DNA from: Pollutiaquabacter sp046052345
GTDB taxonomy: Bacteria > Bacteroidota > Bacteroidia > AKYH767-A > 2013-40CM-41-45
Direction of reading: 5' to 3'
Length of the DNA: 41,841 nucleotides
Assembly: GCA_046052345.1 (NCBI GenBank)
Contig: JBJOMN010000023.1
Coordinates: forward strand, 1-41,841
This document shows positions 7,633-16,393 of this stretch, piece by piece. The notes under the pieces are model-generated. The model was not told the DNA's origin and did no database searches. It was given only the letters and a program-made list of their open reading frames with translations. Position numbers and translations under genes: made by a program. Numbering within the stretch: the stretch's first letter is position 1; the number at the start of each line of letters is the position of its first letter.

Positions 7633-9549
7633 TCAATTTTCGCTCAATTTTTCAAATAAATCTTCCCATTCCCGTGTCTTCGTCTCAAGGGTCTGCTCGA
7701 GCTCTTTGAAGGACCGGAGGGTCTCCTGAAAACGTTCCTGATTGCCGTAAACCGCCGGGTCCGCTAACAATTCTTCCAGGCCTTTCTTTCTGGAGTTCAG
7801 TGCATTGATTTCCTCCTCCAACTTTTCAAAGCGAGACCTCAGCTTCTTGTCTTCCTTCTTCCGGTCTTCTTTCACCGGTGTCTCCGCTTTTACGGCCACC
7901 TTTGTGTTTTTCACTTGCTGCAACTTGGCGGCTTCTGCTTTCGCGGCTTTTGCAGCCTCTGCGCGGGAAATCTCGAACTCTTCGTAAGATCCGGGGTACT
8001 CGCGGACCTTTCCGTCCTCCAGCCACCAGATCTTGTTGGCGATGCAGGAAAGGAAATGCCGGTCGTGAGAAACGACGATGAAAGTTCCCTCGTACTCCGA
8101 CAATACATCGATCAGGATGGTGACCGAATGCATGTCTAAGTGGTTGGTAGGCTCGTCCAGGATCAGGAAGTTGGCCTTGGTAAGGATGGTTTTGGCCAAT
8201 GCGACGCGGGCTTTCTCGCCGCCGGAAAGCACTGAGATCTTCTTGAAGACGTCATCCCCGGAAAAGAGGAAAGCACCCAGCAGTGCCCGCAACTCCGATT
8301 CCTTCCGGTCGGTAGCCCAGTCGGCCAGCTCGGTGATAAGATCGTTTTGCAGATTCAGCGACTCCAGCTGGTGCTGTGCGTAGAAGGCAGGATGTACCTC
8401 GTGGACCGGCTCAGCGCTGCCCGAATACGGCTCGCTGCCGTTGATCATCCGCAGCAGCGTGGATTTTCCCTTGCCGTTGGCCCCTATCAATGCAATCTTG
8501 TCGCCACGCAGGATAGTGGCCTGTGTGTCTTTTAATAAATGAAGGTCGCCGAACGACTTGTCCTTCACGTGAAGCTCTGCGACCTTTTTCCCGGGCTGCC
8601 GGGAAATGTCGAAGCGCACACTGATCTCGGAACCGTCGTTTTCAACAGCATCGACTTTCTCCAGACGGTCAAGCATCTTGATGCGGGACTGGGCCATCCT
8701 GGCTTTTGAGGCTTTGTACCTGAACCGGTCGATCAGCTTCTGCTGCTCCTTGATGTACTGCTGCTGGTTGCGGTACTGGGCCTCCTGTAGTTCCAGCCTT
8801 TCGGTCTTCTGTCGGATATAGTCGGTGAAGTTACCGGCATAGAGCGTTATCTTCTGGTTGGCGATCTCAGCGATCTTATTTACGATGCGGTCCAAAAACC
8901 AACGGTCGTGCGAAACCACGATTACGGTGCCGCGGTAGCGCTGCAGGTATTCCTCTATCCATTGGATGGAAGGCAGGTCCAGGTGGTTCGTCGGTTCGTC
9001 CAACAGCAGCAGATCAGGTTCCTTGAGCATGATGCGGGCCAGCATGACACGCATCCGCCATCCGCCGGAGAATTCCTTGTAGGACCGGGAAAGATCGGCC
9101 GTTGTGAAGCCGAGGCCCTCCAACAGGTTTTCCGTACGCTGTCGGATGCGATAGCCGTCCAGCTGCTCGAAGCGGACCTGCTTGTCGTGCAATTGCTCGA
9201 GGACCTCGGTGGATTCATCCCCGTCCTCGATTTTCTTGAGAATGGCTTCGATCTCCTGTTCAATACGCAAGGCCTCTTCAAAAGCTCCAAGAGCGACATC
9301 GCGGATGTTCTCGTCCGTGGAGAAACTCAACAGGTCCTGATTCAGGAAACCGATGGTCAGTCCGCGGATGGAATTGATATCGCCGCTCTCGATGGAGTAT
9401 TGGCCGGTGATGATCCTTAACAAGGTGGATTTCCCGGTACCGTTGCGTCCTACCAGACCGATCTTTTCACCGGGATTGATCTGCCAGGTGGCGTCCTTGT
9501 AGAGATATCTGCCTCCGAATTCGAAACTGATGTTATTGAGTGTCAACAC
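7633..9549 (-). CDS. ABC-F family ATP-binding protein
   Basis: This soluble tandem ABC ATPase of 638 residues belongs to the ribosome-associated ABC-F family, which lacks membrane domains and acts in translation or antibiotic protection. The first domain has Walker A GRNGTGKST, signature SGGWRMRV and Walker B LLLLDEPTNHLD. The second has GANGKGKST, LSGGEKARV and FLILDEPTNHLD. The linker (about 240-310) is rich in Arg and Lys, and a long charged C-terminal coiled coil (about 540-638) resembles Uup-type tails. A GTG start at 9549 (VLTLNNISFEFGG) matches the family; a TTG at 9579 would add ten unrelated residues. A near-match -7 box (GATTTTTG, 9562-9555) ends five bases before the GTG. Confidence 0.92.
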   Translation of the reverse strand: MLTLNNISFEFGGRYLYKDATWQINPGEKIGLVGRNGTGKSTLLRIITGQYSIESGDINSIRGLTIGFLNQDLLSFSTDENIRDVALGAFEEALRIEQEIEAILKKIEDGDESTEVLEQLHDKQVRFEQLDGYRIRQRTENLLEGLGFTTADLSRSYKEFSGGWRMRVMLARIMLKEPDLLLLDEPTNHLDLPSIQWIEEYLQRYRGTVIVVSHDRWFLDRIVNKIAEIANQKITLYAGNFTDYIRQKTERLELQEAQYRNQQQYIKEQQKLIDRFRYKASKARMAQSRIKMLDRLEKVDAVENDGSEISVRFDISRQPGKKVAELHVKDKSFGDLHLLKDTQATILRGDKIALIGANGKGKSTLLRMINGSEPYSGSAEPVHEVHPAFYAQHQLESLNLQNDLITELADWATDRKESELRALLGAFLFSGDDVFKKISVLSGGEKARVALAKTILTKANFLILDEPTNHLDMHSVTILIDVLSEYEGTFIVVSHDRHFLSCIANKIWWLEDGKVREYPGSYEEFEISRAEAAKAAKAEAAKLQQVKNTKVAVKAETPVKEDRKKEDKKLRSRFEKLEEEINALNSRKKGLEELLADPAVYGNQERFQETLRSFKELEQTLETKTREWEDLFEKLSEN

Positions 9550-9610
9550 GGATGCAAAAATCCGAATATTAAACGGCAATGTGAAATTATACCTCCCTCG
9601 AAGGCCTTAA

Positions 9611-9641
9611 TTTCAGTGATTTCGAAAAAGAATTACTTTTG
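9611..9641 (+). promoter_or_regulatory. Promoter of mscL
   Basis: TACTTTTG at 9634-9641 is a perfect TAnnTTTG. TTTC at 9611-9614 lies 20 bases upstream of it in place of TTTG. The leader would be about 20 bases. The promoter probably also serves the DUF3078 and crcB genes, which follow closely. Confidence 0.65.
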
Positions 9642-9665
9642 CCCGCAACATAAAACAACAGCCAC

Positions 9666-10064
9666 ATGGCCATCATCCGTGAATTCAGATCCTTCATACA
9701 GCGCGGCAACGTGCTGGACCTTGCCGTGGGTGTCGTCATCGGCAGCGCTTTCGGTAAAATCGTCGACTCGCTGGTTTCCGATGTGATCATGCCACCGATC
9801 GGATACCTTGTCGGAGGCATCAACTTCACCGACATCAAGCTGCATCTGGGAACGATCGCAACCGGGGTGCCTGACATCACCCTCAACGTCGGCTCTTTCC
9901 TCCAGGTCTGCGTCGAATTCCTGATCGTTGCCTTCAGTGTCTTCATGGTGGTCAAAGGATTCAACCGCATGCAGACCCGCCAAAAGGAGAGCCCGCCCGC
10001 ACCTCCTGCTCCTTCCCCGGAGGAGAAGCTGCTAACTGAAATACGCGACCTGTTGAAAAAGTGA
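9666..10064 (+). CDS. mscL: Large-conductance mechanosensitive channel MscL
   Basis: This inner-membrane channel of 132 residues opens under membrane tension and releases osmolytes during hypo-osmotic shock. It has the amphipathic N-terminus and TM1 (FIQRGNVLDLAVGVVIGSAF), the periplasmic loop, TM2 at about 78-100 and a cytoplasmic helix ending EEKLLTEIRDLLKK. All the conserved elements are present. A Pro-rich linker (PPAPPAPSPEE) separates TM2 from the terminal helix. Confidence 0.97.
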   Translation: MAIIREFRSFIQRGNVLDLAVGVVIGSAFGKIVDSLVSDVIMPPIGYLVGGINFTDIKLHLGTIATGVPDITLNVGSFLQVCVEFLIVAFSVFMVVKGFNRMQTRQKESPPAPPAPSPEEKLLTEIRDLLKK

Positions 10065-10093
10065 TAACAAAAACACCCACTCATACCTGCCTC

Positions 10094-11011
10094 ATGAGAA
10101 CCTATCTGCTGCGTCTGCTCATTATCCTTACTCCCTTTCTGGCAACTGCACAAATCTCCAATGTCGCCGGCATCGCCAAGCTGACAGGCGACACCCTGCA
10201 AGGACCTAAATCGGATACCGCCTGGCGCGCCGGCGGCTTTGTCAATATCAATTTCAGCCAGGTCAGCCTTTCGAATTGGGCACCCGGCGGCGAAAGCTCC
10301 TTCTCCGTAAACGGCAACTTCAACGGATTCGCCAATTATGACAAAGGAAGGGTACGCTGGGACAACCTGCTGATCCTTTCCTACGCCATACAGGAGACCG
10401 GTTCCGACGGCCTCCGTAAAACGGACGACCAGATCGATCTCACTTCCAAGTTCGGATACCGTTTCAAGCAACACCCGAAGTGGTACTACAGCGCCCTGCT
10501 GAATTTCAAGAGCCAGTTCTCCAACGGCTATGATTATCCGGAAACACCGGTCATATCCCGATTCCTGGCGCCTGCCTATATCACTTCCTCCCTGGGTATT
10601 ACCTGGCGCCCTGCCGATTATTTCGAAGTGCTCGTTTCACCGGTCACCTCCAAGATCACCCTCGTCATGGATGATGCCATCGTGGGTACCGACGGCCGCT
10701 ACGGCGTAAAGGCCGGAGAGAATTCCCGCTCCGAGATGGGTGCCTACCTGAACGCTCGTTTCCGCAAGGAAATCATGACCAACGTGACCCTTGCCTCCAG
10801 GCTGGAGCTATTCAACAACTATGCCGACGAGAACACCGCCAACCGCAAGAACGTGGACGTGAACTGGGAAACCGGCATCCTGATGAAGGTGAACAAAGTA
10901 ATCACGGCCAGTCTCGTGTTCCAGTTGGTCTACGACGACGACGTGCTCTCTGATACACAATACCGACAGGTCCTCGGTGTAGGGGTCGGGTACAAGTTCT
11001 CCAGCCGCTGA
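10094..11011 (+). CDS. DUF3078 domain-containing outer-membrane-type protein
   Basis: This is a 305-residue exported protein with an N-terminal signal peptide ending near ATAQI, followed by beta-rich sequence with alternating hydrophobic and aromatic residues. The FVNINFSQVSLSNWAPGG segment and the repeated strand pattern ending VGVGYKFSSR fit the Bacteroidota DUF3078 family, probably a small beta-barrel. The ATG at 10094 starts the signal peptide; a GTG at 10061 would overlap mscL and add polar residues. The function is not known. crcB follows after five bases. Confidence 0.85.
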   Translation: MRTYLLRLLIILTPFLATAQISNVAGIAKLTGDTLQGPKSDTAWRAGGFVNINFSQVSLSNWAPGGESSFSVNGNFNGFANYDKGRVRWDNLLILSYAIQETGSDGLRKTDDQIDLTSKFGYRFKQHPKWYYSALLNFKSQFSNGYDYPETPVISRFLAPAYITSSLGITWRPADYFEVLVSPVTSKITLVMDDAIVGTDGRYGVKAGENSRSEMGAYLNARFRKEIMTNVTLASRLELFNNYADENTANRKNVDVNWETGILMKVNKVITASLVFQLVYDDDVLSDTQYRQVLGVGVGYKFSSR

Positions 11012-11016
11012 ATCGG

Positions 11017-11388
11017 ATGTGGAAGCTGGCAGCCTTGATAGTCGGCGGTAGCGCCGGTACGCTGCTCCGATACGGAATCTCTTCCGTGCTTGGCCGTATG
11101 ACGGCTTCCGGATTCCCCTACGGAACGCTTGCCGTGAACCTTGTCGGCTGCCTGCTCATCGGCATGCTCGCCGGACTGAACAGCACACAGCCGCTGAGTG
11201 AGAACCAAAGACTGCTGTTGATCAGCGGATTCCTGGGAGGATTCACCACCTTCTCGGCCTACTCGGCCGAATCGCTCCAGCTTTTCCAGAACGGACAATC
11301 CGTTACCGCACTCATTTATGTGGCCGCCTCGAATATCGGAGGAATCCTGCTCGCAGGAACGGGCTTTGCACTCTTTAAAAGTCATTGA
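11017..11388 (+). CDS. crcB: Fluoride efflux channel CrcB/Fluc
   Basis: This small membrane protein of 123 residues with four helices forms dual-topology dimers and exports fluoride. The family motifs GGSAGTLLRYG, GTLAVNLVGC and GFLGGFTTFSAYS are all visible; the last holds the polar track and central sodium site. It starts five bases after the DUF3078 stop, so it is probably in the mscL transcript. There is no space for a fluoride riboswitch directly upstream. Confidence 0.95.
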   Translation: MWKLAALIVGGSAGTLLRYGISSVLGRMTASGFPYGTLAVNLVGCLLIGMLAGLNSTQPLSENQRLLLISGFLGGFTTFSAYSAESLQLFQNGQSVTALIYVAASNIGGILLAGTGFALFKSH

Positions 11389-11463
11389 TTAACAGGAAGT
11401 TGACCTCATAGCAACCCGTTGAATTTCAGCTTCCTTTCAGGTGGCAGGTTCGCAGGGAACAGG

Positions 11464-11471
11464 TATCTTTG
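11464..11471 (+). promoter_or_regulatory. -7 box ahead of the WD40 gene
   Basis: TATCTTTG at 11464-11471 is a perfect TAnnTTTG located 24 bases before the TTG start of the WD40 gene. No TTG is found at the ideal upstream spacing. Confidence 0.5.
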
Positions 11472-11495
11472 AACAGGGATTGAACCGCCTCTTCC

Positions 11496-12989
11496 TTGAA
11501 CCTGTCACGCCTTACCATCATCCTGTCGCTCGTAACCCTGGTTACGGTCCTCAGATCGGCCGCAGCCTCGACGGGTGGCTACAAGCTCGTCGCCACAATG
11601 ACCGACAATGACGGTCCGGTCACGTGTCTTACCTACGACCCCCTTCGCAAACTGATCATTCACGGAGACGCCTCCGGAAAACTGTATTTCCGGGACGCTC
11701 TTACCGGGCAGCTCTTCCGAAAAATCACCGCACACGGCGCCAGCGTCGAGGAGCTGACTTTCAACTCCAACGGAAATCTCCTGCTCAGCGCTTCGCGCGA
11801 CGGTGAAATCAAGATCTACGACTTCTCGAAAGACGCCATCGTACAGAGTCTTTATTCTCCGGATTATTCCGGCATCAACTTCGTCCTGTTCTCCATCGCC
11901 GACGGCTTCATCTATTTCAACAGCGTCAACAAGGTCTTCAAGACGCGCTCCGATTTCGCCCAACGCGTAAACATGGTCGCTGCCGAAGAAGCACCGATCT
12001 CGGACGCCGCCATTTCCGAAGATCGCGGCACGTTCCTTTACGCCGCCGGCAGCTCCATAAAGGTCATCAACACCCGTACCGACCTGCTCATCCAGGAAAT
12101 CAGGCTTGCCTCCTCGGAAATTCATTCGCTCCGCTTCGTGAACGAAGGCGTACTGGCCGTGTGGTGCAAAGACGGAACACTCTCGATGTACCGCTTCGCG
12201 AGCGGCACTCTGGAAACCCGGCCTTTCCAATGGATGAAAGCAGGTCCTCCCGGCGACATGTGCTTCAGCAAGGACGGAACCCTCATGGTTTCAGGGAATA
12301 TCGGGAACTGGGCTCGAGTGCTTCGCCCCGACCGGAAGGAGGTAGTACAGGAATTATTCGCCCACAAGGGACTGGTCACCACCGCCATTTTCGGACCTTC
12401 GGAAGGCGTGCTCTTCACCGGCAGCAAAGACGGCACGGTACGTATCTGGAAAGATGACAGCTTCGTACCCGAAGATTCCATAACCGCTCCAAGGACCTTC
12501 CGAAGCGAAACGTCTACCGCTGCTGCATCCGATTCAGCAGCACATGCGGCCATTACTCCCGAAACTTCACCGGTCCAGGCAACGCCCGTTCCGAAAAACG
12601 TACCTGAAGTCAGTAAGAATGAAGAGAACATGCCGGTCATGATCGGCGGACGCCAGGTCATGCAGGCGACTACCATCTTCATCACCACGTCGGAACTCAC
12701 GATTTTCGTCTTCGACAATTCCACCATCGACGGCGACACCATGTCGCTATACTTCAATGACAATTGGATACTGGACCATTATGGAGTGACCAAATCCAAA
12801 AAAGCCGTAAAGCTCCAACTGAAAGAGGGAGAAAATAATTACCTGGTCATGTTCGCCAACAATCTGGGCCTTAAGGCCCCGAACACCGCCGCCATCCAGT
12901 TCAACGACGGAAGGTCGGATCGACAATTCAGACTTTCTTCCGACCTTTCGCGCTGCAGCTCCCTGAACTTCATCTACCGGAAACCCTGA
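11496..12989 (+). CDS. Exported WD40 repeat protein with C-terminal Bacteroidota domain
   Basis: This 497-residue secreted or periplasmic protein starts at a TTG (11496), which is needed to include the signal peptide (LTIILSLVTLVTVL...AAA). Residues about 30-320 form a WD40-type beta-propeller with units such as LTYDPLRKLIIHGDASGKLYFRD, LLLSASRDGEIKIYD and LFTGSKDGTVRIWKDD. A low-complexity Ser/Ala/Pro linker (about 330-380) leads to a C-terminal domain (about 390-497) with VFDNSTIDGDTMSLYFND...EGENNYLVMFANNLG, a sandwich-like module that I recognise as recurring in exported Bacteroidota proteins. The partner is unknown. The T9SS gene follows after 26 bases. Confidence 0.82.
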   Translation: MNLSRLTIILSLVTLVTVLRSAAASTGGYKLVATMTDNDGPVTCLTYDPLRKLIIHGDASGKLYFRDALTGQLFRKITAHGASVEELTFNSNGNLLLSASRDGEIKIYDFSKDAIVQSLYSPDYSGINFVLFSIADGFIYFNSVNKVFKTRSDFAQRVNMVAAEEAPISDAAISEDRGTFLYAAGSSIKVINTRTDLLIQEIRLASSEIHSLRFVNEGVLAVWCKDGTLSMYRFASGTLETRPFQWMKAGPPGDMCFSKDGTLMVSGNIGNWARVLRPDRKEVVQELFAHKGLVTTAIFGPSEGVLFTGSKDGTVRIWKDDSFVPEDSITAPRTFRSETSTAAASDSAAHAAITPETSPVQATPVPKNVPEVSKNEENMPVMIGGRQVMQATTIFITTSELTIFVFDNSTIDGDTMSLYFNDNWILDHYGVTKSKKAVKLQLKEGENNYLVMFANNLGLKAPNTAAIQFNDGRSDRQFRLSSDLSRCSSLNFIYRKP

Positions 12990-13015
12990 TACCATCCAAC
13001 ACCAATAACTGATCC

Positions 13016-14329
13016 ATGAAAAAAACAATTACTCTTCACCTTGTTTTCCTGCTTGCATCCGTCTCCGTCTTCGGACAATGGACTTCCCTCGGCTCGGGTC
13101 TGCCCGGCCGTGTAAAGGCGATCACCGTCTTCAACGGAAAGATCTATGCCGGAGGCGCCTTCAGCACCCTGAAGAACGTGGCCGTCTTCAACGAAGCCAA
13201 TTCTACCTGGTCCATTGCCGGTGACGGACTTAGCGATTCCGTCACCTGTCTGGCCGTACACGGAGGCAGCCTCTACGCCGGAGGCTATTTCAAATTCAAC
13301 GGATCCGGAGACAGCCTGATGTATGTGGCCAAACTGAACGCCATTAACAAATGGGAACGGGTATACACCGGTTTCAACAACTTCCTGCGTTGCCTCTACA
13401 GCGACGGCACTACGCTGTATGCCGGGGGATCTTTCAATAACTCGCCCGTTTCCGGCGGAACCGTCAGCCGAATCGCCAAGCTGGGCACGACGGGCTGGAC
13501 CTCGGTCGGCAACTCCGCTTCCATCAGTGGCACGGTTGCGGCTATTACCACGTTTTCCTCGCAGCTATATGCAGCCGGATCGTTTTCCGGCAACCTGCTC
13601 GCTCGCTTCAACGGCGCATCCTGGGACATCATCAACCTCTCCTCTTCGATCGGCGGTTCCGAGATCTCGGCTTTAGCTCCGAAAGGCACCAAACTTTACC
13701 TCGGCGGCAACTTCAACGGCACCTTCATGAAAGGCCTAGCTGTCTTCAACGGCACCTCTGCTGCACCGCCCTTCACCTCGCTGTACGATGGCACGACTCA
13801 AGCCTTGCTGTCCACCAACTTCAAGATCTTCGGAGGCGGATCCTTCACCAAGAACACCAACCAGCAGAACCTGCGTCACTTCTTCAGCAGCTCGGGCACC
13901 ACACCTTTTGACGAAGTGGGCGGCTTCAACGGCGATGTCCTTTCCCTTGCCAACCAGAACGGTAAAATTGTCGTCGGAGGCTCTTTCACCACTGCCGGCG
14001 GCGCTTCCGCCACCAACATCGCACGCTCTTCGGCCACGATCGATGTCAATGAAATCGAATCGACCGTTACCGAAGCGGTACTTTACCCCAACCCGGTGAC
14101 CGAATCATCTACGGTACACTTCAGCACGGTGATTCCAGTGAAGGAAGCGATCTTACGCATCATCAACGTTGAAGGAAAGACCGTCAGCGAGCTGCTTCCG
14201 CTGGAAACCGGCAACCCCTTGCGTCTCGAATTCCTGATCAGCCGCGAAGGACTTCCGGCCGGCAGCTACTTCTACTCACTTCTTGGCGAAGGAGAAGCCC
14301 TCTCCAACGGAAAATTCATTGTGGAATAA
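13016..14329 (+). CDS. T9SS type A sorting domain protein with propeller-like repeats
   Basis: This 437-residue secreted protein has an N-terminal signal peptide (MKKTITLHLVFLLASVSVFG) and a C-terminal sorting domain at about 345-437. That domain opens with VLYPNPVTE, has an AILRIINVEGKTV core and ends SNGKFIVE, the address for type IX secretion across the outer membrane. The body has about eight repeats built around IYAGGAF, LYAGGYF and LYLGGNF, each alternating with an AVFNG-like strand, so a beta-propeller is likely. No catalytic motif is seen. It lies 26 bases after the WD40 gene and ends at a strong terminator. Confidence 0.88.
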   Translation: MKKTITLHLVFLLASVSVFGQWTSLGSGLPGRVKAITVFNGKIYAGGAFSTLKNVAVFNEANSTWSIAGDGLSDSVTCLAVHGGSLYAGGYFKFNGSGDSLMYVAKLNAINKWERVYTGFNNFLRCLYSDGTTLYAGGSFNNSPVSGGTVSRIAKLGTTGWTSVGNSASISGTVAAITTFSSQLYAAGSFSGNLLARFNGASWDIINLSSSIGGSEISALAPKGTKLYLGGNFNGTFMKGLAVFNGTSAAPPFTSLYDGTTQALLSTNFKIFGGGSFTKNTNQQNLRHFFSSSGTTPFDEVGGFNGDVLSLANQNGKIVVGGSFTTAGGASATNIARSSATIDVNEIESTVTEAVLYPNPVTESSTVHFSTVIPVKEAILRIINVEGKTVSELLPLETGNPLRLEFLISREGLPAGSYFYSLLGEGEALSNGKFIVE

Positions 14330-14348
14330 CCGTTCTCTTCCGCCATCG

Positions 14349-14384
14349 AAAAGCGCTTCCTTCCGGGGGCGCTTTTCTCTTTTT
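14349..14384 (+). terminator. Terminator after the T9SS gene
   Basis: The eight-base-pair stem AAAAGCGC/GCGCTTTT (14349-14356, 14369-14376) is followed by CTCTTTTT. It lies 20 bases after the stop codon. Confidence 0.8.
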
Positions 14385-14394
14385 GCACCGGGAC

Positions 14395-14425
14395 TTGGGG
14401 TATTGACGTCCGGTGACTAACTTTA
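14395..14425 (+). promoter_or_regulatory. Likely promoter of the nuclease-redoxin-PHM operon
   Basis: TTG at 14395-14397, a 20-base spacer and TAACTTTA at 14418-14425 match the Bacteroidota consensus except for the last base. The same TAACTTTA box precedes the copper ATPase gene at 35725. The leader to the GTG start would be about 35 bases. Confidence 0.5.
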
Positions 14426-14465
14426 TAGGTAGTATGCAGCACGGGCTGCCGAGTACATACTTTCC

Positions 14466-15836
14466 GTGAAATACGCAATTGTCGACATAGAAACCACCGG
14501 TGGGAACGCCTTCACCGACCGCATCACCGAAATCGCGTTGTATGTACATGACGGGGAAAAGGTCGTGGACGAGTTCTCCAGCCTGATCAATCCGGAGCGT
14601 CCCATACCGCCGTTCGTGAGCCGCCTGACCGGCATCAGCGATGAAATGGTCGCCGAGGCGCCCCGTTTCTATGAGGTAGCCAAGGAAATCGTGGAACGCA
14701 CGGAGGATTGCATATTCGTCGCACACAACGTACAGTTCGATTACTCCTTCGTGCGCCAGGAGTTCAAATCGTTAGGGTACTCCTATTCCAGGGACTATCT
14801 CTGTACCGTCAAGCTCAGCCGAAAGCTGCTCCCCGGCCATCCCTCCTATAGCCTCGGCAATCTCTGCGAAAGACTGGGGATAAGGGTCGAGAACCGACAC
14901 CGCGCCGGAGGTGATGCCATGGCGACCGTAAAGCTATTCGAATTGCTTCTTCAGAGCGACCAAGACGCCTACATTGAGCGGTCGGTAAAAAACGACCATC
15001 TTCATTTGCGCTTCCCGCCCGCTTTCGACCGGTCCATCATCCACCGTCTTCCCGAAGAGACCGGCGTCTACTACCTCCATAACGAGGACGGTTCGGTCAT
15101 CTACGTCGGAAAGAGCAACAATATCCGCCATCGCATACTCTCTCATTTCGCAAACAAACAGTCCCGGAAGGCGATTGAAATGAGAAACAGCATTCGGGAT
15201 ATCACCTACGAGGTCACGGGCGACGAGTTGATAGCACTGCTGCTGGAATCTGAAGAAATAAAGAAACTGCAACCGTTGTTCAATCGCTCGCAACGCAGGA
15301 CTTTCTTCAATTACGGCATAGTTGACGGCGGCACGGAAGACGGCTACCGCATCCTCAGGCCTGTACGACTCAAAACGGATGCCGACTGCCTGCTTGCAGG
15401 CGGCAGCATGGAGGAAGTCAAAGCATTGTTGGAGCGACTGGTCAACCGTCACCGCCTCTGCCAGAAACTTTGCGGACTTTACCCGGCCGTGCACGCCTGC
15501 TTCAAATTCGGCATCGGCCAGTGCGATGGTGCGTGTTCCGGAAAAGAAGCCCCCGAAACCTACAACAGCCGCGTGGAAGCCGCTATCGAAAGCCTGCGCT
15601 ACAGGCACGAGAACTTCCTGATCGTCGGAAACGGCCGAAATCCCGATGAGGACTCGGTGGTGCAGGTGGAAAACGGCAAATACAAGGGATTCGGTTTCGT
15701 GGACCGGGAGTTCGCCGGCGATGGCATCGATACGCTGATCGATGCCGTGGAGCCGCGCATGGACAATCGCGACGTGCAGCGTATCCTTCGGCACTTCCTG
15801 AATCAGGGAAAGACCCGGAAAATAATCCCCTACTGA
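14466..15836 (+). CDS. DnaQ-type exonuclease fused to UvrC/Cho-like GIY-YIG nuclease
   Basis: This 456-residue fusion joins two nucleases. Residues 1-165 form a DEDDh 3'-5' exonuclease like DNA polymerase III epsilon, with DIETTG (Asp7, Glu9), HNVQFD (Asp92) and HRAGGDA (His145, Asp150). Residues about 195-275 form a GIY-YIG domain (GVYYL...VIYVGKSNNIRHRI) as in UvrC and Cho, which cut 3' of bulky lesions. A C-terminal part carries five cysteines in LCQKLCGL...ACFKFGIGQCDGACSG, resembling the cysteine-rich region of UvrC. The start codon is GTG, giving the canonical MKYAIVDIETTG. The protein probably acts in DNA repair, making an incision and then trimming. Its stop overlaps the redoxin start by one base. 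Confidence 0.9.
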   Translation: MKYAIVDIETTGGNAFTDRITEIALYVHDGEKVVDEFSSLINPERPIPPFVSRLTGISDEMVAEAPRFYEVAKEIVERTEDCIFVAHNVQFDYSFVRQEFKSLGYSYSRDYLCTVKLSRKLLPGHPSYSLGNLCERLGIRVENRHRAGGDAMATVKLFELLLQSDQDAYIERSVKNDHLHLRFPPAFDRSIIHRLPEETGVYYLHNEDGSVIYVGKSNNIRHRILSHFANKQSRKAIEMRNSIRDITYEVTGDELIALLLESEEIKKLQPLFNRSQRRTFFNYGIVDGGTEDGYRILRPVRLKTDADCLLAGGSMEEVKALLERLVNRHRLCQKLCGLYPAVHACFKFGIGQCDGACSGKEAPETYNSRVEAAIESLRYRHENFLIVGNGRNPDEDSVVQVENGKYKGFGFVDREFAGDGIDTLIDAVEPRMDNRDVQRILRHFLNQGKTRKIIPY

Positions 15837-16393
15837 TGCGCGGGCTGACCCTTCTCCTGCTTACCGGAATTTCCACCCTGTGCAGCTTCTCCGGCATCGC
15901 ACAGTTACGGCTGACCGATCTGGACGGCCGTCCGTTGGAATTCAGGACGGCCAATCCCGGACAGCACCAGGTCATCGTATTCCTGTTGACAGACTGTCCG
16001 GCCTGCCAATCCTATACCAGACCGTTAAAAGAGTTGAGCCGCACCTACGGAAAGAAAGGCATCACCTTCTGTGGCATTTTTCCCGGCCACTATCAGACAT
16101 GGGAGGAAATGAAGGAATTCCGTCGCATCTACCGGATCGACTTCCCGCTCTTCGCCGACCCTGACAACTCGCTGGTCCGAAGGCTGCAGGCCACCACCGC
16201 ACCGCAGGTCTTCGTGCTCGACCCTTCGGGAAATACCGTTTATTCCGGGCGCATCGACGACTGGATGTACGCCGTCGGCAAGAAGCGGGCGGTGATCACG
16301 CGTCACGAGCTGCGGTCAGCTCTAGAAGCCGTTATCGCAGGCAAGAAACCCGATCCCTCCCAAACCGTTCCCATCGGATGCATCATCGAGTGA
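15836..16393 (+). CDS. Exported redoxin/thioredoxin-like protein
   Basis: This 185-residue protein has a signal peptide (MRGLTLLLLTGISTLCSFSGIAQ) and a thioredoxin fold of the AhpC/TSA-redoxin group. The active-site CPAC is in FLLTDCPACQSYTRPL, and the cis-proline region in TTAPQVFVLDPSGNTVYSGRIDD. It ends in PIGCIIE, a conserved terminal cysteine motif I recall in redoxins paired with cytochrome/monooxygenase proteins. Its start overlaps the stop of the nuclease gene by one base, and its 3' end overlaps the next gene by 16 bases. The pairing suggests it supplies or senses redox equivalents for that copper protein. Confidence 0.85.
   Translation: MRGLTLLLLTGISTLCSFSGIAQLRLTDLDGRPLEFRTANPGQHQVIVFLLTDCPACQSYTRPLKELSRTYGKKGITFCGIFPGHYQTWEEMKEFRRIYRIDFPLFADPDNSLVRRLQATTAPQVFVLDPSGNTVYSGRIDDWMYAVGKKRAVITRHELRSALEAVIAGKKPDPSQTVPIGCIIE

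Noticed and set aside
11012..11016. Fluoride riboswitch ahead of crcB
   Set aside because: Only five bases separate crcB from the preceding gene, so there is no room, and none was seen further upstream.
14934..15794. Antisense frame of 286 codons inside the nuclease fusion gene
   Set aside because: It is a shadow of a gene with two complete nuclease domains.
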